Positions 1 to 12,713 are shown, numbered from the stretch's first letter. The stretch is DNA of 64,000 bases from Rhizophagus clarus (GCA_015698045.1 BLAL01000196.1:248001-312000), one strand, 5' to 3'. Program-made: numbers and translations. Notes: generated by a model from the letters alone, not told the origin.

Positions 1-771
1 TGGCAAAGAATAGTGATAATTGCTGGAAAAGTAGCTAAAAACGCAGGAATGGACTTAAAATGCTTTCGCATACTTTGTTCATAACTTTTAATATATAAAA
101 ATAATGAAAGACCTTTTAACCAACCTTATTCTAATGGAATTGATGATTCAATTAAATGGTGGACAAGTATGGAACTAGAACCACCCTATCTTCAATCACT
201 CGCATTACGATTATTTTCTATTTGCCCAAACTCTGCATCATGCGAACAGGGTTTTTCTATGTATAGCTGGATATGTAATAAAAGACGGCTTTGGCTTGGA
301 GTTGAACGTTTAGAGTCAATAGCAAAGATAATATCATATTATCGATCAAACGCACATTCAGAATTCAGATTTTATGAAAAAGGTACGAAGAAAAAGTTAG
401 TAAAATTAAGCGATAGTGAAGTAAATGCTATCGTTAATAATAGTTTAGCAGAACTAGAACCTGAAGAAGAAGACGATGATGTAGAGATCATCAAGGAAAT
501 ACAAGTTCGAAGAACAACTGACGGACATCCTATTCCAAATAACCAAGTTGTAGTATTAATCGAAAATACTATAAATGTATTGCATCAAAACATTATTGAT
601 GGTTTGGATAAGGATTTTTTGGAAGATGATAATAATTTAATCGAGGATAATTTGAATAATGATAATAACGAAAACAATAATTGCGACAATGAAAATGATA
701 AAGAAGAATCTGGAAGAGGAATTATAAACTATAATGTAGAAGATTTGACAAAAGAATTTGTTAATAAATGA
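1..771 (+). pseudogene. hAT transposase, C-terminal fragment
   Basis: The reading frame is open from 85 to a TAA at 771 after a stop at 82-84. It contains the hAT C-terminal dimerisation signature: LALRLFSICPNSASCEQGFS begins about 10 codons after the first ATG at 169, followed by a conserved RL..ER...I segment. The product would be a piece of a cut-and-paste transposase; the catalytic RNase H-like part would lie upstream of the window edge. The tail after residue 90 is acidic and Asn-rich (DDD, EDNLNNDNNEN) and is not a known hAT domain. Bases 1-81 are also open in the same frame but end at TAA, so either an intron or a mutation separates them. The 5' end is missing because the window starts inside the gene. 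Family assignment is confident; whether this copy is active is unknown. Confidence 0.8.
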
Positions 772-2450
772 TAATATATTTTTTTTGGCAATTTTTTCTT
801 ACTTTGTAGGCAATTTTTTTTGGACAATTTTGTCCAAATTTCATACTTTGTATTTTTTTTTTACTTTTTTTTTGAACAATTTTGTCCACTTATGGATGAT
901 TTTATTTATTTTTTTCACTAAATAAATAAGAATTTTTGCTTTAAATAAAACATTAACTAATTATTTTTATTTAAATTTACATATTCATTTATTTACAATA
1001 TCAATTTTGAATACATCAGTTTTTCATTTCGACAATTTTAACAATTTGACAATTCTAAAAATTTCAACATGTCGAAATTAATTTTGTACAGTTTATACAT
1101 TTCGACAATTTCATCAATTTGATAATTCTAAAAATTTCAAAATTAATTTTGTACAGTTTGTACATTTCGACAATTTTATCAATTTGACATGTCAAAATTA
1201 TTTTGACAATTCTGACTATTTTGACATTTCGGCATTGACCTTTACCATTTCGGCTGGTAACTTTAGTTGCAACATGGTTTTTTTGTTAAATTGACAATAG
1301 TGATTGCTGTTTGATATGTATATATTATATATATCACGTAATGAAATAGTTTTGACAATTTCAACATGTTAAAACTTTTTAGTTTCGGCAGGCAACTTTA
1401 TATATAATGTATTATAATTTTTTTTTAAGGTATTGAAATCATACAATCATTTATTTAAGTAAAGATAGGATTATATAAATCACTTCTACCTAATTATAAA
1501 TGCTCATAGCCATAAGAATCAGTTTTATTAGCCACCATCTTTAAAATAGTATTTAAAAGATAAATAAAAAGTAAAAAAATAGCAAATAATATTTTACTAT
1601 TATAAAATATTAGTAAATATTACTATTTACTAATGTTTTTTTCTTTTATTCTTTTTTTTTTATAAAAATCTTTTAAATGTTTTGAACTAATTTTAAAAAG
1701 TAAATAGAAAATAAAAGTTTTTTTATTATTATAAAAATGTTGGTAAATATTACTAACATTCTTTTTTATATTTTTTTTTTTTTATAAAACTTTTTAAATA
1801 TCTTTAATATAATAAAATTTTATTAATATATAATATTAAATCAATCAAATATATCAAAAATCTCTTATTATAGTAAAATAGCCAATCAAATTGTTTAAAT
1901 TCTTTACTAAAACCTTATAGTAAAGTTAAAATATAAAATCTAAAATTTGTTTTAATTATACATTAATTTTTAAATTTAAAATTTTACATACTTATATTAA
2001 TTTTTTAACTATATTTTTTTATAATAAAAATTTTTTTAATATATAATTAAAAAGATAAAATCTATTTAAATAAAACTTAAAAAATATTTAAAATTACAAT
2101 TTTATTAATTTAATATAATAAAAAAAATACTTAATTTATTTAGATAAAATTTAAATATTTAAGAATTTTTTTTAATTTTTAATAAATAATATATTTAAAT
2201 TATAATTTTAAAAAAATAATTTCTTAATATATATTAGTATACAAAATATACTAGTATACAAATAATAATTTCTTATATATATGTATCATTACAACTTTTT
2301 TTTATAATATAAATAAATTTTAAAGCAAGTTCAAATTATTAATTATATTATATTCATATTATAATAATCTTATAAATGATAAGCTATTTACAATTTATTA
2401 TATGTAATACTCTTTTATTTAATTATATATTTTTTTTTAAAATTTAAAGG
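772..2450. other. A+T-rich intergenic DNA with MITE remnants
   Basis: No coding sequence is seen. 780-900 has short repeats of the type GGACAATTTTGTCC. 1010-1400 holds remnants of the MITE family described at 2940-4822. From 1440 to 2440 the DNA is almost pure A/T with homopolymer runs and no recognisable structure. Confidence 0.6.
1010..1400. repeat. remnants of the TAAAGTTGCC-type MITE family
   Basis: Two end-like segments are present. One finishes at about 1266 with GGCTGGTAACTTTA. The other, about 1275-1400, matches the reverse complement of 2940-3145 and ends GGCAGGCAACTTTA. The body is built from CAATTTTGACATGTCAAAATT-like palindromic words, as in the full copy. Matching left ends and target duplications were not found, so these are truncated or nested copies. 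Confidence 0.55.
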
Positions 2451-2939
2451 TGTTGGATACTGTATACTTTATTAACAGTAAATGTGAGGTTACAAATTGC
2501 AATACTATAGCTACATTGAAAGATACTCCTAAACCCCTAGAGGTTACAGTCTAACCATTCACCTAAGAAATTACATACTAAAGAAATAAGAAAAACGAAA
2601 ATAATGAAAAAGAAAAATTGTAAGGAATGTGTTTATTCTTTAACAATAAAATCTATTAAGCCTATCTGACCCTTTAATGACTAACTCTCTGTTTCCAACA
2701 TGTCAATTGCATAAACTGATTAATTGTTCCAGCAGCTGCTTGATTTTTATCTTCTTTGATATATTCATGTACAAGCTGTTGGACTTGCATGATCTAATAT
2801 TCAAATTGCTGTTGGTATATTCTGAATATTGTGAAGACTTCTGTAAAGATGCAAGTTTGAACAAGGAATGCGCATCTCTTGATTCATAGTTGAGATTGCA
2901 GTGTAACTTAAGTAGAGTACAATTAGTTCCAGTCACTAC

Positions 2940-4822
2940 TAAAGTTACCTGCCGAAACTAAAGAGTTTCTACATGTCAAAATTGTCAAAACTATTTCGAC
3001 ATTTTGACATTGGCCTTCTGATTTGTCAAAATGCTGAAATAGTTTTGACATGTCAAAATTGTCAAAACTATTTTGTCACATGATATATATAATATATATA
3101 TATCAAACAGCAATCACTATTGTCAATTTAACAAAAAAACTATTTCGCAACAGTTTTTCAAGTATTTAATAAAAAATGTTGCGAGACGTTTTTTATTTTT
3201 TAATTTTTAAACAAAAAAAACTGTTTCACAACAGTTTTTTAATTATTTAATAAAAAACGTTGCAAAACATTTTTTATTTTTTTTAACTTAAAAAAAATCA
3301 TTTCGCAACAGTTTTTCAAGTATTTAATAAAAAACGTTGCGAAACATTTTTTATTTTTGATTTTTAAATAAAAAAAACCATTTTGCAATGGGTTTTCAAT
3401 TATTTAATAAAAAACGTTGCGAAACATTTTTTATTTTTTTAACTTAAAAAAAAAACCATTTCGCAACAGTTTTTCAAGTATTTAATAAAAAACGTTGCGA
3501 AACATTTTTTATTTTTTTAACTTAAAAAAAAAACTGTTTCACAACAGTTTTTTAAGCATTTAATAAAAAACGTTATGAACATTTTTTATTTTTGAATTTT
3601 TAAACAAAAAAAACTGTTTTGCAACAGTTTTTCAATTATTTAATAAAAAACATTGCAAAACATTTTTTATTTTTTTAACTTAAAAAAAAATCTGTTTCGT
3701 AATGATTTTTCAAGTATTTAATAAAAAATGTTGTAAAACATTTTTTATTTTTGATTTTTTAAGTAAAAAACGCAACATTTTTCAAGCTTTTTTTTAACTT
3801 AGGAAAAAAAAACTGTTTCGTAATAGTTTTTTAAACATTTAATAAAAAACGTTGCGAACATTTTTTATTTTTGAATTTTTAAATAAAAAAAACTGTTTTG
3901 CAATGGGTTTTCAATTATTTAATAAAAATGTTGCAAAACATTTTTTATTTTTTTAACTTAAAAAAAAACTGATTCGCAATGGTTTTTCAAGTATTTAATA
4001 AAAAACGTTGTGAAATGTTTTTTATTTTTGATTTTTTAAGCGAAAAATGCAACATTTTTCAAGCTTTTTTTTTAACTTAGAAAAAAAAATCATTTCGCAA
4101 CAGTTTTTCAATTATTTAATAAAAAACGTTGCGAAACATTTTTTATTTTTTTAACTTAAAAAAAACCATTTCGCAATAGTTTTTCAAGTATTTAATAAAA
4201 AATATTGTGAAATGTTTTTTATTTTTGATTTTTTAAACAAAAAAACTGTTTCGCAAGGGTTTTTTAATTATTTAATAAAAAACGTTGTAAAATATTTTTT
4301 ATTTTTAAATTTTTAAGCAAAAAGAATCATTTTACAACAGTTTTTCAAGCTTTTTAACTTAGAAAAAAAACTATTTTGCAACAGTTTTTCAATTATTTAA
4401 TAAAAACGTTGTGAAACGTTTTTTATTTTTGAATTTTTAAGCAAAAAAAACCATTTCGCAACGGTTTTTCAAGCTTTTTTAACTTAGAAAAAAAACCATT
4501 TCACAACGATTTTTCAAGCATTTAATAAAAAATGTTGTGAAATGTTTTTTATTTTTAACTTAAAGAAAAAAAACTGTTGCACAACAGTTTTTCAATTATT
4601 TAATAAAAAATGTTGTGAAATGTTTCTTATTTTTAAATTGTTATTATAATGAATGAAACCCGTTGTGAAATATTGTGATGTTTAGTTTCAGCAATTTCGA
4701 CATGTCAAAATTAGTTTTGACAATTTTGACATGTCAAAATTATTTTGGCATTTTGGCATTTCGACATATTTTAGATTTTGACATTTTGACATTGGCCAAT
4801 TAAGTTTTGGCAGGCAACTTTA
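2940..4822. mobile_element. hAT-type MITE carrying an internal satellite array
   Basis: Terminal inverted repeats TAAAGTTACCTGCCGAAAC (left) and GTTTTGGCAGGCAACTTTA (right) are flanked by a perfect 8-bp direct repeat GTCACTAC at 2932-2939 and 4823-4830. An 8-bp duplication is typical of hAT elements. No transposase is encoded. Both sub-ends contain clusters of GACATGTCAAAATT-like palindromes. Between them lies the array listed separately. A 441-bp relative with its own 8-bp duplication lies at 58927. The element interrupts ORF1-like copy A. Confidence 0.8.
3125..4660. repeat. tandem satellite of hairpin-forming units
   Basis: Roughly twenty imperfect units of about 70-80 bp. Each has two small inverted repeats: one like ACTGTTTCGCAACAGTTTTT, the other like AACGTTGCGAAACATTTTTT, separated by ATTTAATAAA-type spacers. 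Units differ by substitutions (CG to TG or CA is common) and by small indels, so this is an old array. It is confined to the MITE at 2940-4822. Confidence 0.85.
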
Positions 4823-6410
4823 GTCACTACTTTAGAAGAGCCGTATTGTTTGTTAATGAAAGATTTGGTGCCTTTGGATAATCTCTTAGATGCATATTTA
4901 TTAGAATGAAAAGATGGTATGAAATGACAGCATTAGAAAAATTTAACGTTTTTTCATATTTGCTTATTAGTTAGTTGTGAGGATAGCATATTCTAAGTTG
5001 TAAAATATCTAATAAGCATATGTGATCTATCTTATTCTTTAATAATTTTAAACAATTTTAGGTTGCTATTTAGAAGGAAAGAGCTAACTGAATCATTCAA
5101 AAAAAGTGATTCAGGGATCATATTCTTGGAAATATTAATGATAATTATCTGAAATTTCTTATGCTGTTTATATTCAAAGAAATTCTACTGACCAAATACT
5201 AACAGATCAGAAGAACTTTAAGGAATACTATCCAGTCACTATTGTTACAGACTTTAAAGTAATTGTAGTTAGATGTCAGTCAAACTCTTACAGTTTGGTA
5301 TTTCTTCTGCACTTATGTACTGATTGATACCACTTTTCCTCACTTGTTAAATTCTGTGAGAAGTTCATAATTGAACTATTTAGCCAGGATATCATAAACT
5401 AGTAGGTCTAGCCGTCTAGCTGGATATTTCTTTCTATTTCATCCAGCTAGTAACCTGTGATAATTAATTCATTGTCTCCTGAGCTGCTTTTTACTTTCAA
5501 TTTTTTATTAGTGAAAGTCACGACTTTATCATTACTTGAACTAGAATATTTCAGTGTCATGTAAAAGTCTGATATTATAGACTCAAGCAGTTTTGATGCG
5601 TAACTAGCAAGGGAAGAACTAAGTAATAGAATCAAAACAATGAGTTGGCTGTTCTCCTTTAGGAAAGCAATTTTTTCTTCAGCCTTCTGTTGTTTGTTCA
5701 ATTTTTTCTTCTAGTTCTTAATTAATATCTATTTTCAGGAGGTATCATCATCAGTAGAAGCAAGAGTAATGGTACTTGATTATGCATTTGAGGATGTTAT
5801 TGATTGATGCTAACTATTCATGTTCATTTCATATGAGATAAATCAACAGTTGAATCAGAAATTTTTGATTTTTTTTGTCTTTAATCTCTGTTAAAGCTGA
5901 TTGGTGCTCTTTGTTTATCTCCCCAATCTGATTTTCAACCTCACATGCAATCTAATTGAATGCTGAAAAAATAAAGGTTTTAAAAAACACACAAATGGCT
6001 AGTGATTAAAAGTAGTTCTCATATTAGCTGTTATAATTTGTTGTGTAAAAGCTTTGATTTTGATTGAAGTAAGGTTTATGTCAAGTCTGTAGTCAAATAA
6101 ATGTTTAAATAAATTAGATGGGACAGGCGTAACCACAGTTATGCCTTCACAAAGCTGGTGAAGTTTTGGTAAAGCGTCATAATAACAACCTATCATTTCA
6201 TTCTCAAGACGTGCAAAGAGTTCTTCTTTTATCTGTTTTACTTGTGTAAAGTTCATTTTCACTGTGAAAGGGTGGTGTTAGTTAGTTAGCAAAAAAGTGT
6301 CAAAACACATAAAAAATAAAAAATTTTTTGTTGGATTGAGTGATCAATGAGAAGAATTTTTAAATATTATTATTTTTTTGTATTTAATTATATATATATA
6401 TTTTTTTTAA

Positions 6411-8327
6411 TGTTGGACATCACATATTTATTTGGTAAAATAAGAGAGGATATTGCTGTCACATTCAAAATCTGAAATATACATCTAAGGCTCAAAAAAG
6501 CTACAATCTTGTCAAGCATCTATATTAAAGTTATAAGAGAATCGATTATAAAAAAGAAAAATTGTAAAAGAAGAACAAAATGTCTAAACAAAAAATTAAT
6601 TAGAAATTAAAATTTCCTTTAGTGGTTAACTCTTTATTACTAGCATGTTAACTACACAAACTAATTAGTTATTCTAACAGCTGCTTGATTTTTACCTTAT
6701 TTTTATTACCAGTTTGCTTGCTATTAGTTGCACATGAACCTTTCTTATTAGAATATTTTGAAGTGCTAGAATACTTCTGACTGAATGTAAGTTTAGGCAA
6801 AGAATTATTTTCTTTTAATTTGTGTTTTATAAATCTGTATGACCTAAAAGGAACTTTATTAGATTCAGTTACTACTTTAGAATGGGAGGTTATCTTGTTG
6901 AGGAATAAGTTGTTCTTTTTTTTTGAAGCAGATCGATATTTGGCCAAACTAAAGGAAGACGTGGAATGGTAGCATCAAGAGAGTTCTACATCATTCCACA
7001 GTTGCTTATAAGAGATCCTATAAGATAAAACATCTCAAGTTGCGTAGTATTCTATAAGCATGTGTGATCTGTCCTGCTCTTTAACAATTTTAAATAATTG
7101 TAAATTACTATTAATGAGAAATTGGCTAGAAACACCATTAAGAAATAATGATTTGTAAGTCATATCATCAGAGATATTAGGGATAACGGCCTGAAACTTT
7201 TCACATTATTTTCTTTCAGAAAGATTCCAAGTAGCGAGAAATCTCACAGACAGGAATATTTCTGAAAAAGTCTGTCCAATTATTATTATTGTAAGCTTTG
7301 AGACAGTTATGATTTGATATTAGTTAAACTCTTGCAATTAAATATTTCTTTTGTATTCTCATACTGATTGATATTACTTTTTCTTACTTGTTAAGTTTAG
7401 TAAGAAGCTCATAATTTGTCCATTTAACCAGGATATTATATATCACTAGATCTAACAAGAGGTTTTTTTCTGTTTGGTCAGGTTGAAAACCAGTGATAAT
7501 AATGCTATTACCTCCTGTACTGTCATCATGTGTTTTAAGTTTTTTATTGACGTTTGCTAAAACTTTATCATCACTTGAATTAGGATGAACAGAAAAGCTA
7601 AAAAAGCCTGATATCTTAGGCCTTATAGACAATTAGTGTGGATTAGCAAGAGTATAATCAGGTGATGAGAATGAAGAGGTAAAAGAACCTTGTTCCTATA
7701 GAAATGTAAGTTTGGCTTCAACTTTTGCTTTGTTTTTCAACTTTTTTTTCTGATTTTTAGTCAGCACCAGTTTCCAAGAGGTGTTGTCATTGTTAGAAGA
7801 AGAAGAGACAGTTGTAGATTGTACCATTAAAGTAGCTGTTGATTGGTGCTTGATGTCCACATCCATTTCTATATTAGAAGAATTAACAGCTGAATCAGAA
7901 GATTCTGAAATGCTCTTATCTAATAATACTAGAGAATCAGTGAATCTGATTGGTGCTTTTTGTTGATTTCATCTGTACATTCCCAAGCATCATGTGCAAC
8001 TTTATCAAAAGCTGAAAAAACACAAGTTTCTAGAAAAGCTGTGATAGAAAGGTTGCAAAGGGTAACTATTACATTTACTACTATCTTTTGTTGTATAAAA
8101 GTGGTAGCTTTAACTTGTTCAAGATCTAGTAGGAGTTAAAAGTTAGTGAAGTTGTTGTACAGTTTAGCTGCTATAGGTGCTGTCATAGTAAAGCCTTCAA
8201 GTAACTGGGATAAATAGCTTACAAGGTCACGTAAAAGAGTTTGAATTTGTATTTTAACAGAGTCTGACAATTCTTCTTTAATTGTTGTTAGTAGCATAGT
8301 ATCCATACCTATAAAATAAGTGGTATT
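6411..8327 (-). pseudogene. retrotransposon ORF1-like pseudogene, copy B
   Basis: This is a diverged tandem duplicate of copy A with the same order of parts on the minus strand. The N-terminal helical part is around 8330-8136. The middle part (7632-7384) contains IIITGFQPDQTEKNLLLDLV and VKWTNYELLTKLNK. The C-terminal basic part (6947-6669) ends VKIKQLLE. In the middle segment the frame stops where the 46-kb relative has Trp. The remainder of the unit continues beyond the CACTA-like insertion, at 12274-12440, where the motif GATCAATGAGAAGA also found at 6341 reappears. It is clearly non-functional; function in the living copy is inferred to be retrotransposon RNA binding. Confidence 0.55.
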
Positions 8328-10261
8328 CACTGATCAAAATCGATACTATCGGGTACATATCAGGTACCTGATATGTATGAGATATGTGTGAGATATATGT
8401 GAGATATATGTATGATATTTAATAATCTCACACATATCAGGTACCCAATATGTACCTGTCGGATGTAAAAAAATGGTGATACATAGTATACACATCTCAT
8501 ACATATCTCATACATATCAGGTAATTAGATATCGGTCATATATCTCATACATATCGGGTAGTTAGATATCGGTCATATATCGGTCATATATCATAGATTT
8601 ATTGGGTACCTGATATTACTATAATAAATATTTCAGATATCGCTAATAAGTATCCTATATATACCCGATATGTATCCTATATATAACTGAAATATATCAG
8701 ATATTTATAATTTACTATTCAAACCCGAATATTAATAATAGGCACATATCAAACATAATTTTCGTACATATCAGATAACAATTATAATATTAATATTAAT
8801 AAATTTATAATTTAAATACGCGTAATTTAAAGTAATTTAATTCATTTAATTATATGAAAGTTTTATTTATTTTAATTAATAATAAAAAAAATTATACAAA
8901 AAATATTATAAAAAAAAATTCACTAAGTATTAGCAAAAGAAAAGAAACATCAATAAAATTTTTTTTTTACATTATAGTATTAATATTAATATTAGTATAA
9001 AGGTTAGTAAGTAGAAAAGAAATGTCAATAAAAAGATATAAAATATAAGTATTAATGTTAGTGTTAATATTAGTAGAAGTATTAATAGAAGTATTAGTAA
9101 AAGAAAAGGAATAAAATGTTTAATAGTAGAATATTGTTAGTAGAAATGTTAGTAAAAGAAACACGTTAGAAAAATATATTAATAAGAGTGATAAGAATAA
9201 TATGATGGGAAAAAAAACTCCAATTTTTAGATAAACAATATATTTTCTATTTGTTTATACGGGCAAGTAAAAAAAATCAATAGTAGAATGTTATTAGTTA
9301 GAACACTAGTGAAAAGAAGAAATACATTAGAAAAATATATTAATAAGAAGAGTATTAAGAATAACATGATAATAGAAAAAAAAATTTCAATAAAAAATAC
9401 CTTTATAAAATATTTAAAGAGAGAAAAAGTTTTTTGGTAAAAAAAAAAAAAAATACGGAGATAAATAAATAATTTATGCAATCACATGATCAACAAAATT
9501 ATCAAATTTTATTGGTTATTTGGTAATTATTTGGTTTCATATACTAATTATGCTGCAAATTTTTATTTTGCAAAGTCAAAATCATCTTTCATATTATAAC
9601 ATTTTATGATCAATTATTTGTTGATAAAGCAATATAATGTAACATGCTTCTAAGTTCTACTAACAGCCACAAATCGGTCACCTATCGGTTACCTATTGGT
9701 TACCTGAATAATAGGCCAAATAATAGTAGTTTTATTAACATTTTTATTTATAGTAATGTACATATTATAATATTATATAAAATTTAATCTAATATCTATC
9801 TATCTATATATTATTATCACTTGTTATTATTTATATTAATCTATCTGCCATTTATCCATAACCATCATCTACACAATCATGCATCCTAAAAAAATCCTAA
9901 ATTCACATCATATGAGAGTCAAAGGGCAACCTAAAAAAAAATAAAAAACAAATTCATAAATTAACAATTTGTGAAAATAAAAAATTAAAATCAATAAAAA
10001 ACACACCATAAATCCGTATATCCAAAAATCTTAAAGAACAAACTGCTAAAAAAAGAAAAAATAGAGAAACGTTAGAAACGTTTCTAATTAACTAAAAGTA
10101 AAAATAATCAGTTTCACAATAAGTGAAACTTACCATTTTCATTGTCATGTTCGCTTGAAATCTATAATATATTTTTAATTAGAAATGTTTAAAAAAATAT
10201 ATTAAGTTTTGCAACACAACTTTTGCGAAACTCACTATTTAAATTTCAAAAATCCAGTTAT

Positions 10262-10480
10262 TAAGAAAAGTTCAAGTAAACTTTTCTTGGATCACATGAA
10301 TTGTATATAATATTATTTTAAGAAAAGTTTGAGCAAACTTTTCTTGGATCACATAAATTGTATGTTATATTATTTTAAGAAATATTCGAGCGAACTTTTC
10401 TTGGATTACATGAATTGTATGTTATATTATTTTAAGAAAAATTCAAGCAAACTTTTCTTAGATCATATAAATTGTATTAA
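10262..10480. repeat. four tandem approx. 60-bp hairpin units
   Basis: Each unit contains an inverted repeat built on AAGAAAAGTTTGAGC and GCAAACTTTTCTT, followed by GGATCACATGAATTGTAT and ATATTATTTT. A single copy of the same hairpin also stands near the right end of both CACTA-like elements (about 11700 and 54948). Confidence 0.8.
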
Positions 10481-11109
10481 AGTGAACTGAAAGACCCGCC
10501 TAAAAAAAGACAATAAACGAACTATTAGAAATAGTTTGTTAAAAAAAACAAGTATTTTTAAAAAAAGTCAGGTTTATACCTATTATGTGTCAAGAACTTC
10601 CTTAAATAAAACAATCTGTCATTGTTCTGAATTCTGGAAACAAATAGAAATACCTAAAAAGAAGAAAAAATGAATGTTAAAAATCGTTCGTTAAGTAAAT
10701 AAATTTAAAAGAAAAAAAAATATTACAACAACTTACCTAAAGGTCATACAAAGGACTGAAATTGTCTGCCTATAAAAAAAAGAAGTGAAAGTGAAAAAAT
10801 TGTTCGTTAAGTAAAAAAAAATATATATATACAATATAACTTTGACTACCGAAGTCCATCGTTAAAGAGCCGAAAGGCCGCATGAAAAAAAAAAGGAGAG
10901 AAAAGGAGACGAAAGAAGAAGGAAGCCAGGAAGGGAATGAAAGGAAGTAGCAGAAAGGACGAGAGGAAAAGAAAGACAAAAGGAAAGGGAAAAACAAAGG
11001 TTAAAAGGTTAAAAAAAAAATTGTAATTTAATTTGATGATCATTGATTATCATGATCAATCTATTTTTACGGTTTTCTAAATCATAATTTTTTTTTTATT
11101 TTTTTTTAG

Positions 11110-11656
11110 GTTGCCAGACTCCCAAACTTGGAATGTAAGTTGGAAGGGGTGGGAGAATTTTTTTTTAATATTAAAGAAATGTTACTAACGTTTCTTTCTT
11201 TGTTTTTTTTAGGTTGCCAGACTTCTTGGACGAACCGGACTTGGGATTGTAAGTTAAAAAGGGTGGGTTATTTTTTTTTAATATTAAAGAAACGTTACTA
11301 ACGTTTCTTTCTTTGTTTTTTTTAGGTTGCCGGCCTTCTTATACAAACTGGACTTATGAATGTAAGTTAGAAAGGGCGTGAGATTTTCTTTTTAATATTA
11401 AAGAAACGTTACTAACGTTTCTTTCTTTATTTTTTTTAGATTGCCGGCCTTTTTGGACTAACTGGACTTGGGAATGTAAGTTAGAAGGGTGAAGGATTTT
11501 TTTTTAATATTAAAGAAACGTTATTAATATTTCTTTCTTTATTTTTTTCAGATTGCTGGACTTCTTGGACAAATTGAACTTAAAATGTAAAGAGGGAGGG
11601 AGGGATATTTTTTGAATATTAAAGAAACAGTTTTAATGTTCCTTTCTTTATTTTAG
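11110..11656 (+). repeat. tandem micro-exon-like array, CACTA-like copy 1
   Basis: Five units of about 110 bp. Each has TTTTTTAG, a short segment such as GTTGCCGGCC...GGACTTGGGAAT, then GTAAGT, then a spacer with the palindrome AAACGTTACTAACGTTT. Candidate exons are 11110-11134 (25 nt), 11213-11248, 11326-11361 and 11440-11475 (36 nt each) and 11552-11586 (35 nt); candidate introns are 70-78 nt. No coding assignment is made because frames are not open in every copy. Confidence 0.7.
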
Positions 11657-12499
11657 GTTACAGTTTCTCTTATTCCTCTTGATCCTAACGTGATCATGAT
11701 TAAGAAAAGTTTGAGCAAACTTTTCTTAAACTTGTATTATAAATGACTAACTTTTTTATTAATTTATTGTAATAAAATATAAAATACGTAATAAAATAAA
11801 AAATATTAACAATGATAATTATACTTTTAAACACTTTACAAAAAATTTATAACTTGATAATGCATTCAACAAATAAAACAATAAAATTTTTATAACTTGA
11901 TAATGCATTCAACAAATAAAACAATAAAATTTTTTAACTACATTAAACAAATTAAAAATTTTTAAAAAGAAAAATCTATAAAAAAAGTAAACTAAAAAAT
12001 TTCTTAATACGTTATACAATATGAAATCTAACGTATTAAAATTTGTATCACATATCGGTACCCGATATGTGTAAGATAGAACTGTGCCTGATATATATTA
12101 AATAACATATCAGTGACCAATAGTTTAGATATCGGGGTCTTGTTAATTAGGTATATTTTGAAGTGTAATAAATCAGGTACCTGATATGTAAAAATACCTG
12201 ATATTTATCTGATTAGCCGCCGATATATAAGTCCCTGATATGTACCTGATAGAATTGATTTTGACCAGTGATTTTTTGATAAAAAAGGATGCTAAACATG
12301 CAAAAAATATTCAAATTTTTTAATAAAAATTTTGGGCTGGTGATCAATGAGAAGAGTTCACAATTCTTGATTTAATTATATATTTATTTGAAAATATTAT
12401 TAACATTATTATTAATATTCCTTTTTTCTTTTTTTTTTTTGATATAGTATATTTTTAAATAACACCTTTTTAATTATCAAAAACAAGATATGATTTTCT

Positions 12500-12636
12500 C
12501 TTATTTTTTTTTTTTTTTATTTTTTTAAAATATTTATTAATGTTTTTTTTTTTTTTTTTTTTTTTATTTTTTTAAAATATTTATTAATGTTTTTTTTATT
12601 TTTTTTTTTTTTTATTTTTTTAAAATATTTATTAAT

Positions 12637-12713
<77 letters not shown>

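Larger units (their letters stand above)
2451..6410 (-). pseudogene. retrotransposon ORF1-like pseudogene, copy A
   Basis: Minus-strand fragments read in the order N-terminal helical part (6262-5999), middle part ending ...ELIITGY (5701-5447), then a continuation with stops resembling YDILAK.FNYELLTEFNK.GKVVSI (about 5440-5330), and the C-terminus ending IKIKQLLEQLISLCN (about 2936-2703). The same order and motifs occur in copy B and in the better preserved copy at 44.8-46.7 kb, where the RRM-like segment is clear. The gene is broken by stops, several at positions where the relative has Trp, and is split by a MITE at 2940-4822. Known relatives are ORF1-like nucleic-acid-binding proteins next to LINE elements; I infer that role. 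The limits are approximate and come from the similarity of 2451 and 6411. Confidence 0.55.
8328..12270. mobile_element. CACTA-like non-autonomous DNA transposon, copy 1
   Basis: Inverted ends begin CACTGATCAAAATC at the left; the right end read inward is CACTGGTCAAAATC. They match over about 37 bp with a few mismatches. A 3-bp duplication ATT flanks the element (8325-8327 and 12271-12273). CACTG ends plus a 3-bp duplication point to the CACTA/EnSpm superfamily, an inference because no transposase is visible. The subterminal 350 bp on each side are filled with copies of the partly palindromic word GATATGTACCTGAT/ATCGGGTACCCGAT, as expected for transposase-binding arrays. Compared with copy 2 (50775-55472), the left approx. 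1.37 kb and right approx. 1.24 kb are homologous, whereas 9700-11025 is unique. It interrupts ORF1-like copy B. Confidence 0.75.

Noticed and set aside
3125..4660. CRISPR-like regular repeats
   Set aside because: Spacers are repetitive themselves, units vary, the array lies between MITE ends and the genome is eukaryotic.
10770..11043. Two overlapping minus-strand frames rich in Phe, Leu and Pro
   Set aside because: They are the complement of a purine-rich tract (AAAGGAGAGAAAAGGAG) inside the CACTA-like element; no motif, and both frames are open at once.
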